Positions 1-46,900 of a DNA stretch of 64,000 nucleotides are shown here, piece after piece (position 1 is the stretch's first letter; every line of letters begins with the position of its first letter). The notes beneath the pieces were generated by a model that was not told the DNA's origin, ran no database searches, and worked only from the letters and a program-made list of their open reading frames with translations. The translations under genes and the position numbers were made by a program. Source of the stretch: Ciona savignyi (Eukaryota > Chordata > Ascidiacea > Phlebobranchia > Cionidae); assembly GCA_000149265.1 (NCBI GenBank), contig CH002368.1, forward strand, positions 1,017,691 through 1,081,690, given 5' to 3'.

Positions 1-1503
1 CCGTGACGTCATTAAATAAGTTTGTATGACGTAACCTGTGGAAAAGGAAACGTCACAGTTCAAAGCAATCGTAGAAACTCTAGCTTACTTATTCGCGAAT
101 CCGAGTAAATTTTCTCCGTGGTTCGAACTTCTCGTAACTTCGGCCACTTGTGTGGTCCCACTGAGGGATATAGACCTCAACTTCAACGTCATCATCGCGT
201 CTCCAGCTTGAGTCATGCCAGCAAAACAACTTTTTGTCAACGATTTTTACATATACTCTCACGGTCTATTGCTAGCAATACGGTTGGTGATATAATGTAA
301 ACAGAAGCGTATGTTTTCGATTTGTGGATAGTTTTCGGAGAAAACTAAGCTACGTCATCTGGCGCTAACACAAGAATACACTTTTAATGACACTCTGCTA
401 ACCCTTGTCCTCATATGATTCTAACGTTAGTTTAAACTGTAAACAACGATTTGGTGAAACTGCATTCGTCTCTTTTTCCATTTGAGGGCGCTTATTTAAT
501 ACAAAGTTTATAGTTCATATTTATAATGTCGAACTTGCTGGATGTTTAAAGGTAATGTCCTATTGGGTCAAAATACAAGTGACTTGATTCAATGCTTAAA
601 TATCTCGGATTATGTGCTTTTTTAAAGATCGTGCGGAATATACCGTTTCTGCAAAACAGAACGTAGTCAGTCATTTACCATTTAAGTTAAACAGCCGCTA
701 CTGATATCAACCTGTACTAAATTGTTTGATTCTATATAGACTTGTGTAATGCTTGCGTCGTTTTTTTAACGCGAACTTTCGGTAATCTGACGTCATGTCA
801 TAAACGACGTAATAATTTTACCACCAGGGGGAAGCCAAGAGCTAAAATTAAAGTTGAGTTGCTCTGAAAAGGCCAATGTTACAATAAAACCAACGAAGAT
901 ACGAGTATTGTTTAAATAATTGACAAATGTAACAATATTACACGTGGAATAGTTTAGTGTTTATTAAATCGTTGTATATTTTCAAATTTAGCATTACATT
1001 AATATCAACTAAACTTCTAACAATGTGTGGGGAGAAAAATATTTGATGTATTTCTTAAACCTGACACAAATAGTTACTTAACCGTGCGTCACCTCTTACA
1101 TGTTGATAAAAAATGCTGAATTAACATTTCTACCTTGTGGTGCCGCGACCCCGTTTCGAAAAAACAGACTGTGGTGTTATGGGCCAATCTTTATCACAAC
1201 CAAACATTGATTTAGCTTATCAATGGGGCTGCGACAGATTCGAGTGGTTTGTTCGTGCAGTTCTGTAACTTTAGGATTATTAAAATGGATGAGAACAGTT
1301 GCACTCCGTCGTATAGCGAACCATGGTTATAAGTATATATAAAATGTGCTAGGATTCTGTCCATTTGTATTTTATTTGTCATGTTATGTTTAAAGAAAGT
1401 GGTAGTGTAATAGTTTCCGTCGCAATGACGTCAGGAGTAAAATTGACGTCATCGTTTCGAGTTATCCTTTTTCACGCAAAGATTTCCTATTTGCAAGGTT
1501 ACC
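1..1503. other. Upstream region of the first intelectin-like gene; no gene seen
   Basis: No convincing coding exon is visible on either strand. The palindromic octamer TGACGTCA occurs at 4-11, 788-795, 1426-1433 and 1444-1451, the last two just before the start codon at 1504. A pyrimidine-rich stretch ending in an AG dinucleotide lies about 10 bases before that ATG and could be a splice acceptor for a 5' UTR exon or a spliced leader. The promoter itself cannot be placed by eye. Confidence 0.5.
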
Positions 1504-8149
<6,646 letters not shown>

Positions 8150-8234
8150 CTAATGTTTCTGTAGTTCTCGGTCAATTGTAGCAATTGTGACATAACTTGT
8201 GCAGTAAACGCAATTACTGTATAATCAATTGATT

Positions 8235-8240
8235 AATAAA
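8235..8240 (+). terminator. Candidate poly(A) signal of intelectin-like paralogue 1
   Basis: AATAAA lies 86 bases after the stop codon at 8147-8149, and nothing else in the intergenic gap competes on this strand. Confidence 0.6.
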
Positions 8241-8982
8241 AATATAAAAACACGAACTACAACGTTTTAAAAAAGTAGTTATGTGTGACATTCCTTCTTT
8301 AGTTGATATAATTGGGAGTTTTTCGGAAAAAATCTTCGAAAAGTTGCCCACAACGGCTGCAAGCTTAAATCAGATAAAGTCGTAAAACTGGTCGCATCGT
8401 CTGAACCCAGTAAAATTTGAGTTCTAACAAAATTCAAGAAATGTCTCAATTCTACACACAAAAAACGTAAAAACGTAGTAAAACCAATATGTGTTTCCTT
8501 CGGATTCGAAGGAAGCACATAAATATTGCATTTGCTCTGATAACCCGACGGTGCGGTCAACATGTTTCAATTTAGGGTTTCGCAACTGCAACCTTTCGAT
8601 TAAAAGGCGACGCACTTAACCGCCAGACTAACCGGCAGAACAAAACAACTGAATAGTCGAATTCATTCATATTGCTTCAATCCTATACGTATAAATTATG
8701 ATTCGTATTCTACAAATGTTCTGATGTTAAAAAGCTGAATGACTACGTATATATTTGAATCTTGTGCAAATAATCGGCGCTTAGGTTGGTGGCACTATCT
8801 GTGTCTGACGGATATTTTGATAATCCCCCATATCAAACATGTAAAACCAAACATCTTAAAAATCTAAAACTAAAAAAAAATTAAAACTTAATTCTAAAAT
8901 GAGTTATTTTAAATACAATATAAATATCTTATGTGGCAATAAATTTTGAGTTGCTTATAATCTTTGTATTATTTCACTCTGT

Positions 8983-8988
8983 TTTATT
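8983..8988 (-). terminator. Candidate poly(A) signal of intelectin-like paralogue 2
   Basis: TTTATT on the + strand reads AATAAA on the - strand, about 40 bases beyond the stop codon at 9028-9030. Confidence 0.55.
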
Positions 8989-9027
8989 TAATCACACGAT
9001 TCAAACGAATTTTGACATCACAATTAT

Positions 9028-16411
<7,384 letters not shown>

Positions 16412-19400
16412 TCTGTAGCAAAAACAGATCCTTTGAAAAACAAACTTTTTCAAGGTATATTTAACGAATAGATGTCGTGCTATCCTCAAAATATAAGTTA
16501 TAGCTTACATAATGACTTAATTCCATCACTATCAATGACTAATTCATATCAATTCATTTACTTTATTCTACATAAAGTTGTATGTCTAATTTTACAAACA
16601 TTTTAAAAATACCCGGTCTGTACCATTGCTGACTTTTGAAGGATAAACTTTGTGACCCACAAGCTTTGGTTAATTGTTAAGTGTTTTATCTATATTTGCC
16701 CAAAGCAAAGGCCTAACTGGGTTAGATGATAAGCTACGAAAACAAGACAAAATTTGCTGTTCAGCATTTTCGTTACGACAAACAGATTTGTTCCAATAAG
16801 GAGATTGCAAACGAAAGAGCTCTTTGTCGACATCTAGAGCTACATTTAATGTGTCATAATTCCCCATAGATGGCGTCGTTTTGAATGGTCTTGTGGCAAA
16901 ACGGATGTGTGGCCAAATGGTTAACGCGACCGATACAGACTCTTATACAAAAAACGGTCATTGTGACGAGCCCCACATGGGTTCGAAACTTGACTCAGTA
17001 AAAAAAAATGTGTGGCCGAATGGTTAACGCGAGTGAATCGTACCATTAAAGCTGGTCTGTAAAGAGTACGTATTTCGCTAAAACTTATTTCGCTAAATTT
17101 GAACATATGAAAAAATTGTAAAAAGAACAGATATAAAATAGTTTAAATTACGCGAAAATGTGGCTCCTAAAGTTAGGACGGACAAATTGGTTATGTGTTA
17201 TTTTTCACTAACATTTTTAAATTTGTGATCGGCTTTTAACTAAATGTCCGTTTTTTAATGCATGCTTCAGGTCCTTAAACATTTTAGTCATCTTAACACA
17301 GTTTTAAGCGTATCAAGATAAAAACAGTGCGTGGCACTCATTTAAAACAACAACAATTTCGTAAAATATAAATATATATTAAATTATTGATTTTCACTCT
17401 AAATTTGACCATATAAGTGGCACTCGTTTTAAACAGTACAAGTGAAATGTGCAAAAAATAGAGGCATGCCTGTGTTACTGTGTAACGCAATGACACCCGG
17501 TTGTGAACAACTGCGCTAAGCGATCTTTCACACAACCGAAGTTGTGTGTGTGTGCAGCTTTATGGTTGAATGGTTGGTGCCACAAATTCAAACATGCAGC
17601 TGGTGAAATTAGCCAAGTTTGAGAACGGTTGATAAAAATTGGTTACACCGCTGACTCATGTACAGATAATATATACCTAGCTTGTACACTTATTGTGGGT
17701 TCATATCCAGCCGACAAATAATATATTTTTGCGAGTTTGGGTATGTAACAAAACGATTGTGTGCACTAATGGTTATACCTACCTATCTTGATAAGAACCA
17801 AATTCTGTTAACACATCATACAGTCTTCTCATTAGATTTTTTGACTAAATCTAGTAAAGATTCACATTCTTAAAATTAATATAAGATTAACATTTATATA
17901 AACTTTAATATTTCCTGGTGGTTCTAAAGGGTTTATAGTCGTTAAGTCAAATACGATCCTTATTCGTGTAAAATATACAATAAAATCCATATATATTATA
18001 CAATTTCTCCTTTTATTTAGCAATGTGTGGTGATGTAACAGGACATAAGTAAGATACACGAAAGCTTGCCTGACTCAGTCCCAGTATCCGGTTACTCTAG
18101 CAAAGTAAAAGAACGTTAGGCAATAAGTAAGTCATGCATAACCATTTTCATTTATTTAGTAACTTCGGTTTCTCCCTAGATGTCGCCAGTGGGCAAGTTA
18201 GGAATTTCATTGAAGTGGTAAATGTCGAGTTTTGTGACGTCATATTAACAGAAGACGTTTAATTAAACGATGACAAGCATGCTAGGTAGGTTGATTGCCT
18301 TCCGGTTGACTTACTAATTATCATTCCTGAGTATGAACTCTGGTGATGATGTGTTCACTTAAAGTTCATAATTTGACAGCTCGTTAGTGAGTTATGGCAG
18401 TATGTGACGTTGTGAGACTTGTATGTGACGATAGCTTGTCACTTGCGACGACATGGCATGCTTTATTATCCCCTTGAGGGCATTATGATGAGACAATGGC
18501 CGTAGTCGCATCACACTCGTATACACCTGTTAGTAGTGCCGCTTTATTGAAACTGCTATACTAAAGTTTGTTTGTATAAAGGTTGAAAGAAGAAAACCTA
18601 AACAGCCTTTGGTAAAAGAGATACTTAGAACCAGTTACATTGTTGTTACTTTATTTGTGCTATTCAGACGCAATGAGACGCTCTTTATGTCGTCATAGAG
18701 AAAGGCTGCCCTGCTTCCATTATCAAGAGAAGCCCATGTGAGCTTGCTTATTCATGTGGAAAAAGCGATAAAACCGAGTTGTGTCGGGTGAATAATTCAT
18801 ACATGGATATATGTCAGTGTCTCAAAGAGCTAAAAGTGATCTTTATAACTTAATTATGAATTGACAAATGAGGTTAGCTGCATTAACATTATACTATGTG
18901 TTTAGTCACTTTTGTCTACATTCTACAGTGTAGATAGATGTAGACTCTACACAATCCCATATTCCTGTGTCAACAACGAATTACCGATCATAGAAGTCGT
19001 CTAATATTAGCGTCTTGTACTTAGTGTAAGCCAGTGTTAGCTCATAAGGCAATGTTTACTCATAGTGAGGATTATTACGTGTAGTTTCGTGTTACACGGG
19101 AAATTATTTAATGTTACTGGGACGTACAAGAAAAAAAGCTAGATGAGTCATTCGACCATGCATTATATTTGAATATATCACCAAATAAAATTTTTAAAAT
19201 GTTTTAAGGGCAGCTTGCCAGCTAGCTAGCTTTTAGTCTTTTTAAGGACGATTATTGAGTATTTCACCGGAAATAGTCTATATAACGATGGCTGCTGTTA
19301 CTAAGACTAGCGTTTTGTGCTGGTTTAAAGACAGATTACAAATTATTTCGTCACATTGATGATACAGCTATGTGGATGTGCATTCCCCTTTGTTACCCAA

Positions 19401-20190
19401 TAAAGCTTTAAGTGTTATTCGGTTTCACAAGCAACAATGGATATTACAACGTCATAAAGCCATACGGTACCAGCAACCACAATCACTTAACTTCGTATTT
19501 CGCTGCGTTGTTGTTTGTTGATAAATCAAAAACTGATTGTTGTTGCTAGATTATGCTTCAGTCGATACCCAATCGGCTTTGTGACGTCACAAACCACTGA
19601 AGCACGTCGCCGCAAATGGATTTTTACATTTCGAAGGTCGTTCATTTTAAGTTTTTAATGAAGGCAACGAGCTAGGGATGTTTATAACCGATCTGCCCAC
19701 CCAGTCAGGTGCGTCCCGTGAGACTTGCATTAATGTCGAAGCGATGTGTATTGATGTCGCATTTCGAGGCAATCGATAAGATAATGTATGCCCTGCTCCG
19801 TTATTAGATAAAGTAAGGCCGCCCTTGAATTAACTGGTAAGGTTGGGGCAGTTGTAAGTGAATTTGATTTGCCTGTTTTTTAGTTGAATAACATCATACA
19901 CAAATAAACAGAAATGAAAGTTACATTGATAAAAATAAGCACAGTGCAGTTTAAGACATCGATTAGTTAATACTTAGAAGTAAGTTAGTAATTACTGATG
20001 TTTTACGTACTGGTCTCTTTTATAAGAGTGGCATACAATACACCTAAAGCATTAAGCCAGTTGTCGCGGTTAACAAGTGGATAACACACAATGACCACAA
20101 AGGCTTTTGCTGGTTTAAATGTAATTTGATATGCTTTCAATGACGTCACATTGTCACGATTAAATACAGTTTGCTCTTCGTCGCATTAAC
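16412..20190. other. Gene-free interval between divergent genes
   Basis: This 3.8-kb stretch separates the - strand intelectin-like gene from the + strand ZIP gene. I see no coding exon on either strand. It holds two family-B SINE copies (about 16901-17003 and a partial copy near 17010-17050) and TGACGTCA octamers at 18235-18242, 19582-19589 and 20141-20148. It presumably contains the promoters of both flanking genes. Confidence 0.5.
16413..16435 (-). promoter_or_regulatory. Splice acceptor one base upstream of the paralogue 2 start codon
   Basis: On the - strand a T-rich tract (ctgtttttgctacag) ends at 16413, one base before the ATG at 16411. There is no upstream in-frame coding exon. It therefore serves either a 5' UTR intron or trans-splicing of a spliced leader, which is common in Ciona. 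Confidence 0.6.
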
Positions 20191-20210
20191 ATTGTTTTTT
20201 CTTGTTCCAG
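20191..20210 (+). promoter_or_regulatory. Splice acceptor ten bases upstream of the ZIP start codon
   Basis: The tract ttttttcttgttccag ends at 20210 and the ATG follows at 20221. No coding exon precedes it. A 5' UTR intron or a trans-spliced leader would both explain it. Confidence 0.6.
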
Positions 20211-20220
20211 ATTTAGGAGA

Positions 20221-22056
20221 ATGGAATTAGAAGTTGTTAAAATTCTTTCTGCTTTGGTATTATGGATCTTAAGTCTTTGTTTCGGCCTCATGGTACCGTT
20301 CCTTATATGGAAGTCACGTGGGGCGCGACGGTCATGCTCCAGTGCGCATGCCACCACAGAAAATGATGTACTGATACACGATGAAGGAATTGCCGGAAGT
20401 AATGATGACGTCGTACTTCCGGGAAAGTGGAAAAAATTCAAAGTATGTCATGTGATATCTAAAAATCCTTTGACTTATTGATTTTGGATGGTGTTTTATT
20501 GATCTTGTGTCTTAATCTTCTTTGGCCTAGACTCTAGCTAGACTGAAAATTCTTTCTCGTGTGACTTATATCTGTAGGCTAGTTAAAACTTGAACGCTGG
20601 CGTTGCATAACATCCGTCAATACTGGGTCCCTTTTTTGACTACACAATTAACAAGGGGCCGAGATATTAACTCAAACTCTGGATTAGCTGCTTAAACAAA
20701 CTTAGGAAAACTGCTTACTAAAATAAATATTATGACTATAATGTTGGGGTAAGCTGTAAGACCTGGGGTTAAAATTAGTGTTAGTATACTGGGGTTAAAA
20801 TTATTGTTTGGGGCAGTATTAAAATTAGTTTCCATAGTTTAATTATAAAGTTTTTCTCCTTTTCCTTTCCCCCTTCTTTTATTGTTGCCCGGAAATGAGG
20901 AAAGGAAAAATTACACAAAAATTAAAATTAAGTCGTAGGATTAGTTTTGGGGTTAAAATTTATTTTCTTAGTTTTAGTGAGTAGTTTCCCTTCTTTCCTT
21001 TATCCCTATTTTCCTCCTACAGTGTTGTCCGTTTTTAGACTTTCTTTGCTGCGGGCGAATAGTATTTAACGCTGTTTGTTCCCTTTAATAATTTTCTTGT
21101 TATTTTAGGATCGGGTCAAAGTCTGCTTCTCAAAAATACGGAGGTATGACGTCATAAGCATCATCAACTGCTTCTGCGGCGGTCTGTTTCTGGGAATTTG
21201 TTTGCTGGAGCTGCTGCCCGAATCCAGACAGGGGGTTGTGAGGGTTCTGGCGTTGGCGGAGATAAATACGCCATTTCCGGTGACCGAATTTATAATCGGA
21301 AGTGGCCTTCTACTTGTCATGTTTATCGAGCACGCTGTAAGTGACGTTTGTTCGCGCACATCGCGAAACGTCGATTACGACACAATGGAACGGAGGAGGT
21401 CACACGAGGTCAGAGAAAACGAGGATTGTGACTTCACAGAAGCGGTACGCAGCCCTCCGTCGAGTCGGCGAAATAGTGATGTCACATCGTCGGAATCGGT
21501 ACGGACGTTAGTCTTAATCGGGATGCTGTCTATACATTCCATATTTGAGGGCCTTGCTCTCGGGTTGGAGTTGAACGTCGCTTCTTTAATTCAGCTTCTT
21601 CTTGCTGTGTCTGTCCACAAGAGTGTGCTCGCGTTCGGCCTCGGGCTTCGTCTTTTCGAATCCTTCTCCGATAAGCTCTCTACCGCGCTCGCGTGTGCTA
21701 TAATATTCTGCACAGCCTCGCCGCTAGGTTGCGTGATCGGGATCTTCCTCACGCCGTCCGCCGGGCCGCCAGAGGCCACGACGCCCGACCCTAGGTACGC
21801 AGAGTCGAGCCTGTCGTCCATCCCCACTACGGACGCGGTGAGCGCGGTTTTAGAGTGCTTGGCGACCGGGACCTTTCTCTACGTCACATTCGTCGAAGTC
21901 ATACCTTCCGAGTTCTCGCACGCAGCGGAGGGCAGCCATGACGTAGACCCTACGTCACCCACTCGTCATAGACGAAAAATCAAAGTCCGAAAACTCATTA
22001 AACTTTTGATTTTATTGTTTGGTTTCGGTGCAATTGTCGGTTTGCAATTCATATAA
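20221..22056 (+). CDS. ZIP-family zinc transporter, SLC39A1/3 type (2 exons, 389 aa)
   Basis: Exons 20221-20442 and 21109-22056, phase 0 junction. It is a plasma-membrane divalent metal importer by family. The protein has a hydrophobic first helix, then GGLFLGICLLELLPE in the second, FIEHA in the third, HSIFEGLALGLE at about residue 217 (pore helix 4, metal-binding His and Glu) and HKSVLAFGLGL at about 244 (pore helix 5). ATGTFLYVTFVEVIP and a short luminal C-terminus follow. These features match human ZIP1/ZIP3 along the whole length (human ZIP1 is 324 aa). The loop between helices 3 and 4 is longer, acidic and rich in Arg and Ser, and lacks the usual His-rich cluster. The loop between helices 6 and 7 is also extended. 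Assignment between ZIP1, 2 and 3 is not resolved. Confidence 0.92.
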
Positions 22057-22084
22057 CCTCACTGTCTGTGACGTAACAACTGTA

Positions 22085-22125
22085 TTTATTGTCAACCTTC
22101 AGTCGATTGTACTTTATTATTTATT
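22085..22125 (-). terminator. Cluster of candidate poly(A) signals for the ERG gene
   Basis: TTTATT on the + strand (AATAAA on -) occurs at 22085-22090, 22113-22118 and 22120-22125, about 195-235 bases past the ERG stop. They lie inside the expected 3' UTR of the ZIP gene. Confidence 0.5.
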
Positions 22126-22164
22126 CTACGATTTAACAGCTGTTGTCAAATTTAGGCTACTTAC

Positions 22165-22170
22165 AATAAA
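22165..22170 (+). terminator. Candidate poly(A) signal of the ZIP gene
   Basis: AATAAA lies 109 bases after the ZIP stop codon, upstream of the ERG stop codon on the other strand. Confidence 0.55.
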
Positions 22171-22319
22171 CTGTGTATTACGTGTTAAAAGTACCGTCAC
22201 TGACGTATTGAACTTGGGTGTGTGACCGGTTTAACTAAACGGTTTTTTTACGCCACAGTGACTGCAAATTTCAACGGAAAAATAATGGAACTTAAAATAG
22301 AACACCAGAAAAGGGTACA

Positions 22320-41891
<19,572 letters not shown>

Positions 41892-43921
41892 TATTGCGTT
41901 ACTGCTTATTTATGGATACCCTAATTTATTAAAGAGTAGCTTTGGTAGCAATGACTATACCTTGGAGACTACAAATAACAACATCAACGATCGATTTTAC
42001 TTTTTATTTGATAAGCCAGCAAAAACCGGTTAAGCTTCTCTACAAGGTTTATACGACACTACAGGTTTAAATTACCTATAAAATCAAAAACAAGTCTGAG
42101 AAAGACTACATTTGACTGACAACCCTTAACAACTTTTTGTCGGAACGAAACTTCGCTAATATACTTCGTCTATCTTTTCCTACCACTAAGAAAGAAAAAA
42201 AGAAAATAAACTTTTGAAAACTTTCCAGTCGTTGATATTTATGAATGAGAAGAGAACAAACAATCGGTGGCTCAATCGAATAATACCAACATCCCTTAGC
42301 TAATCAGGAACGACCTAATAAACTATGGACAATACTAATTAAGATAGTCTACTGGTCACTGTATTCACAGTGTTTCCCATTATTTTTACATTTATTTCTC
42401 GTTTTAATTTATTTTTATTTTCGCTTTTAGTATTGTCAAAACGTGCCTACAAAAACACTTAAATCGTCTTTTCCCCCAAAAAAATAATTGGTCAACACCA
42501 GATCGACTTGCTTAGGGTAACATCTGTCACTTTCAAAGTAATCATACAACCGCATACATAAAAAATATATTTATTTAACTTGAAAACAATTTTAATCACT
42601 TGGAATGACACCTATACTTTAATCATATTTAAATATGTTTATATCTCAAATCATTTTTCTATGACGACTTTTCTTATTCCTGCCAGTCTTATTATTACGT
42701 TTACGGTGATGGTTTTTGTTCGCCTGGCACTAATGGAATAAAAAGCTTATTATCATTATCATTAAACTACAAATACCTTTACTAAATTATGCTGTCTTTT
42801 TTTGCATGTGTCCATTTAAACCGAGTCTAATCCTCTTCTGTTCTATAACAATAGTCTATCAGTTGTTTGTTTTGTTACAATGCCCTCTTTATGTGTTTAC
42901 CTGACAGGAAAACGGTTTATGACAAAACAGCCGAATTGGATTAGCTATAAAACATATTGGTATAAAAAGTTATTTTCTGTATCCGCATTTACTCCCTTGC
43001 ATTTTTTCGTCACAATCAAATTAAAAATTCATGATAGAACCCAAAACCGATGGTTAAGTTGAGTTGTATGGTTCTTTTGCCATTAAGAACCGTTGTTTCT
43101 CACATAATTTAACACTTTTATGACATACAAACTTGAGTACCTTAAACCTGTATTACTGCTAATCTGGTCTATTCAACTGTTTAGCTGTGACGCAACAGTT
43201 ACGACTATGACGTTTAAAAGAAGTCTGATAGATCAGCATATCATTCTACTTCAAATCAATCGAAACTTAATTAAGCTGTATTAAAGTCGCAGTTATTACA
43301 GAAGATTTAATCCTGGCCAATCGAAGCCAAGCTTTCAAATGGCTGTCCAAATTAATATTTCCAGTGCTTTTATTTCAACGATTTCTGACAAGAAAACGAA
43401 ATACAAGTCACGCTCGCATGTTAACGCAGTTGTTATAGCAACAGTGGCAACGCTTCTTAATTATTCAAGTCGCCTCGACACCAATGTTGGAAACTTGATC
43501 GATCACTAAGTCGAGTGAAAATTACAGTGCTTCCACTGAAAAACCTTAAACCACACGGTTATATTTCTGCAACGCACTTGGAGCGTGCATTGTGCTCACT
43601 TTCAGCCTCATAACTATATTTTAATGCAGCACTGCAGTATATTGGGCACGGTGGTGTTTAAATATTTATTACCGATCATATCGGCGGGCATTATCTTCCG
43701 TCACGTGATATGGGTACAAATGTGACGAAAATATAACAACATGTAACGCAGTTAGCGTCCCTGCCAGCAAGTATACCCACACAATGATTCTTTTAGCGCT
43801 CTAAAGTCATAAACACTGACTTCTGAACCTATAATACCAATGCGATTAAAACATGTACTATGTTATGTTTAATCTATCAAAATAATACAACATTTTAAAA
43901 CATGATGTGATGTAACAATTA
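41892..43921. other. Interval between the ERG start and the adhesion GPCR stop
   Basis: The interval is 2.0 kb of AT-rich sequence with no coding exon visible. It should hold the promoter for full-length ERG and the 3' UTR of the upstream adhesion GPCR, both on the - strand. Confidence 0.5.
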
Positions 43922-46900
43922 CTAATGTGACGTTGTACCACACTTTGCAGGAGCAGTTGTCCTGTCGCTTGGTTCTGGGAAACTTCTTCCTTTTTTTAAT
44001 CGGAGGTTTTCTAGAACCGTTCTTAGTGCATTGTTGCGACAGCAATAGAGGACAAAGACAATAACCCCCTGAAATCACAACACAATAATGGTAAAAGTTT
44101 GACAGGTTAAGTCTGGGTTAAGTGCGTCGCCTTTCAATCGAACGGTTGCAGGTGCGAAACTGGTCGCTAGCTAGTCGGTTGTATCCTTGGGCAAGGCACT
44201 TTACGGACATTGTCTGAACCCAGCGGATTAATGGGTTCTACCAAATTGAAGGAACGTGATTATCATATACAACACACTGCAATAGCTCCGGTACCCGACG
44301 ACGGGCGCGAGGAAAATCTGACGATTGCTCGTGTGATAACCTCCTTGGTTTTCCCATTCACGGGGATAAACATGAATATCTATTCTAAAATATTCCAAGG
44401 TTAAAAAAACATTCATTCGAAATTGGGTCTAGTTGTAGTGTATTCCAACGTGGGTCATATTCCATTCGAAACCTGTCCTTGTTAAACGTCATGGTATCTG
44501 AGAGGGCAATATCTTTAAAAACTCGACAAAGAATAGAAATGATTGTTTACAAATATTTACACATGCTTTTATCATTTAAGGCACAAGTAGTAATTTCTTG
44601 TGACTTGTACCACTGGGCAAGGCGTTTAACGGAAGGTGATTGGACCGTCGATTACTAATAGGTTGGTAAAAGCGTTACAACATTCGTGCACAACACAATG
44701 TAACAACTTCAACACGCTTATTCTGAATAATCCTGGGTTTCAAACTCCCCACCCGAGCCTTATTACACGACGAATCGAGACATCTACCTGTAATCCATTG
44801 ATAACAGCATTGAAGTACATCATAATGACAGAAGCTGCAAGATTTTCTAACCCTGTAATATAAACGGTCTTTACAACTTTTAAAAAAGGATTGTATAAAT
44901 CATTGCAATAATATGAGCACGAGGTTCAATTTATTTTAAAGGTTTTTATAATCGAATTTATAACGTAAACTTTTTAATCTATTTTGAGTCATGAACAGAC
45001 AGCTTCGGCTATAATAATAAGACTTGCCAGACCACTAAGTGTTGGAATCCAACCTACGCTCATACCATGTCAAATTACATAGCCCGAAGTTTCACATTTA
45101 TTTCGGTGCTACATATACACCCGCGAAATCCTAAGATGGCCCAGATGAATATATAAGACATGACATATATTATATTTGTATATTACCAAACAAATATGGG
45201 CAAAACATCACCCAACACAAATCCAGCAGATATAATTCATTTTAAAAGTAACTTGTCCAGTTATAAATATGTCTATTGCAAAAAAATGTTACATTTGTTT
45301 TATTAAATTTAACTTTTAAAAACCTTTAAAGCGATTTTAGAAATTCACAACTCTTTCTTATTCCGGTTTTCAGTTTGCTTGTTTATTTTAATATCCTCTT
45401 TCTCTATAAATCGTGCTACGTTTTCTCTTTCATTCTCTTCGTCATCGCACTTATTGGTGTTTTTATGGCTTTTGGTCTCTTTTTCTTCCCACTTCTTTAT
45501 TTCCCTGTGTCTTTTATTCTCTTTTCGACCGGGGTGCTCCAGCAAAGTTGAATATTGTGGGGCCCAATACTTAATCCAACCATGCAATGCCCTCCTTATG
45601 TTGTGGTCTGTAATCTTCTTGCAGATCACCACATCATCTTCTCCAACCAATCCATCGAAAACAATATTAGCATAATGTGGTGTCCCTTTAGTTTCCTTTG
45701 TATACAGCTTAATCCAATTCTGCCTCGTTAGTTTTTCCTGACTCTTTAGCACCATTTTAATCAATTTAAGTACACGTTCATATGGTATAAGAGAGTACTC
45801 AAACATGTATGAATTGGAAGGTTCGTAATCTTCAAATTGAAGTGCGTAATATCTAAATTCATCCCAAGTAGATTGATCAATCTCATTCACACTCAATATA
45901 CCATCTTTGTTTTTGTCGAAAGCCTCAAATGCCTTTGTGAAGTTTCTTGATTCAAGGTCAGGAAACTTTTCTTTTGAAAAATCGAAACCTTCGAAAGTTT
46001 CGTGATGCTGATTCCAATGTTCCACTGTAAACTTGTCAAAGCTTTTTACATATGAACGTAGTTCCTTCCTGTAGTTTTCTTCTATGTCACCCCATCCCAT
46101 TGTCATATAACCCGTGCCAGCCCATTTCCACATTACATCAAAGTCACTTAAAGGTCTCAGTGCTTTGTAATCTGTTTCGTCGTTGCAGTCAGACATGTCA
46201 ATTTCATTCACCTCGTCAAATCTGCTAAAAAGCAACGACACCGCCAGGATATTTTGACCTTCAGAGTTTACTTGATGGTAATAACTCTTGGGAAGATACA
46301 AGCAATCTCCCTCATGGATGGTTAAATTTGCCCATGGGATCTTTGCAAAGTTCCTGTGCTTTATAAGGTCAACTCTATCAACATTTACTTCAGAAAAACC
46401 TCCCAGCGCATCTTCGAGCTCTTTGTGCTTATAAATCCATTTCTCATACTTGTACTCGAACAGTTTCCAATGCTTAGTTCCCCGATATAAGCAGTTTATT
46501 TGGTTGTACGCGTCCTTGTGTATCACGCTCTTCCCCCCTCCTCCATTCCACCAGATATCTATCTCCACAAACCGCTTGCCAATTAATCCACAAGCCCCGA
46601 CTGATGGGATCACACCAACATCTCCGTACATTTTCTCCGGCAACTCCGAAACCATGTAACTGCTCGAGTTATGGTATGTATCTACAAAATGACGGAATGT
46701 ATCGCGACCCAAGTAAGTTTCTCCGGCAGGTATGGTGTCCCATTTCTCCTTTTTACCTTCTATCCGCGCCTCAAGGTCACCATAGTGTTCACGAATGTAT
46801 GCATCACTCCATGTCTTATAAGCTTTGCTCTCCAATACCGCACCTCGGAAAACGGCAGCCTTGCAGTGCCGGACGTAGTCGCGATAAAATTCTTCGGGCT

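Larger units (their letters stand above)
8150..9027. other. Intergenic space between the two convergent intelectin-like genes
   Basis: The space is 878 bases long. It holds a + strand AATAAA at 8235-8240 for paralogue 1, a - strand AATAAA (TTTATT on +) at 8983-8988 for paralogue 2, and a reverse-orientation SINE head fragment at about 8570-8640. No coding exon is seen. Confidence 0.6.

Noticed and set aside
8279..8615. Overlapping minus-strand open frames of 94 and 63 residues
   Set aside because: No signal, domain or similarity; they lie in the intergenic gap and partly in a reverse SINE fragment.
16412..20190. Possible additional gene in the 3.8-kb gap
   Set aside because: Frames are short, AT-rich and without recognisable motifs or paired splice sites.
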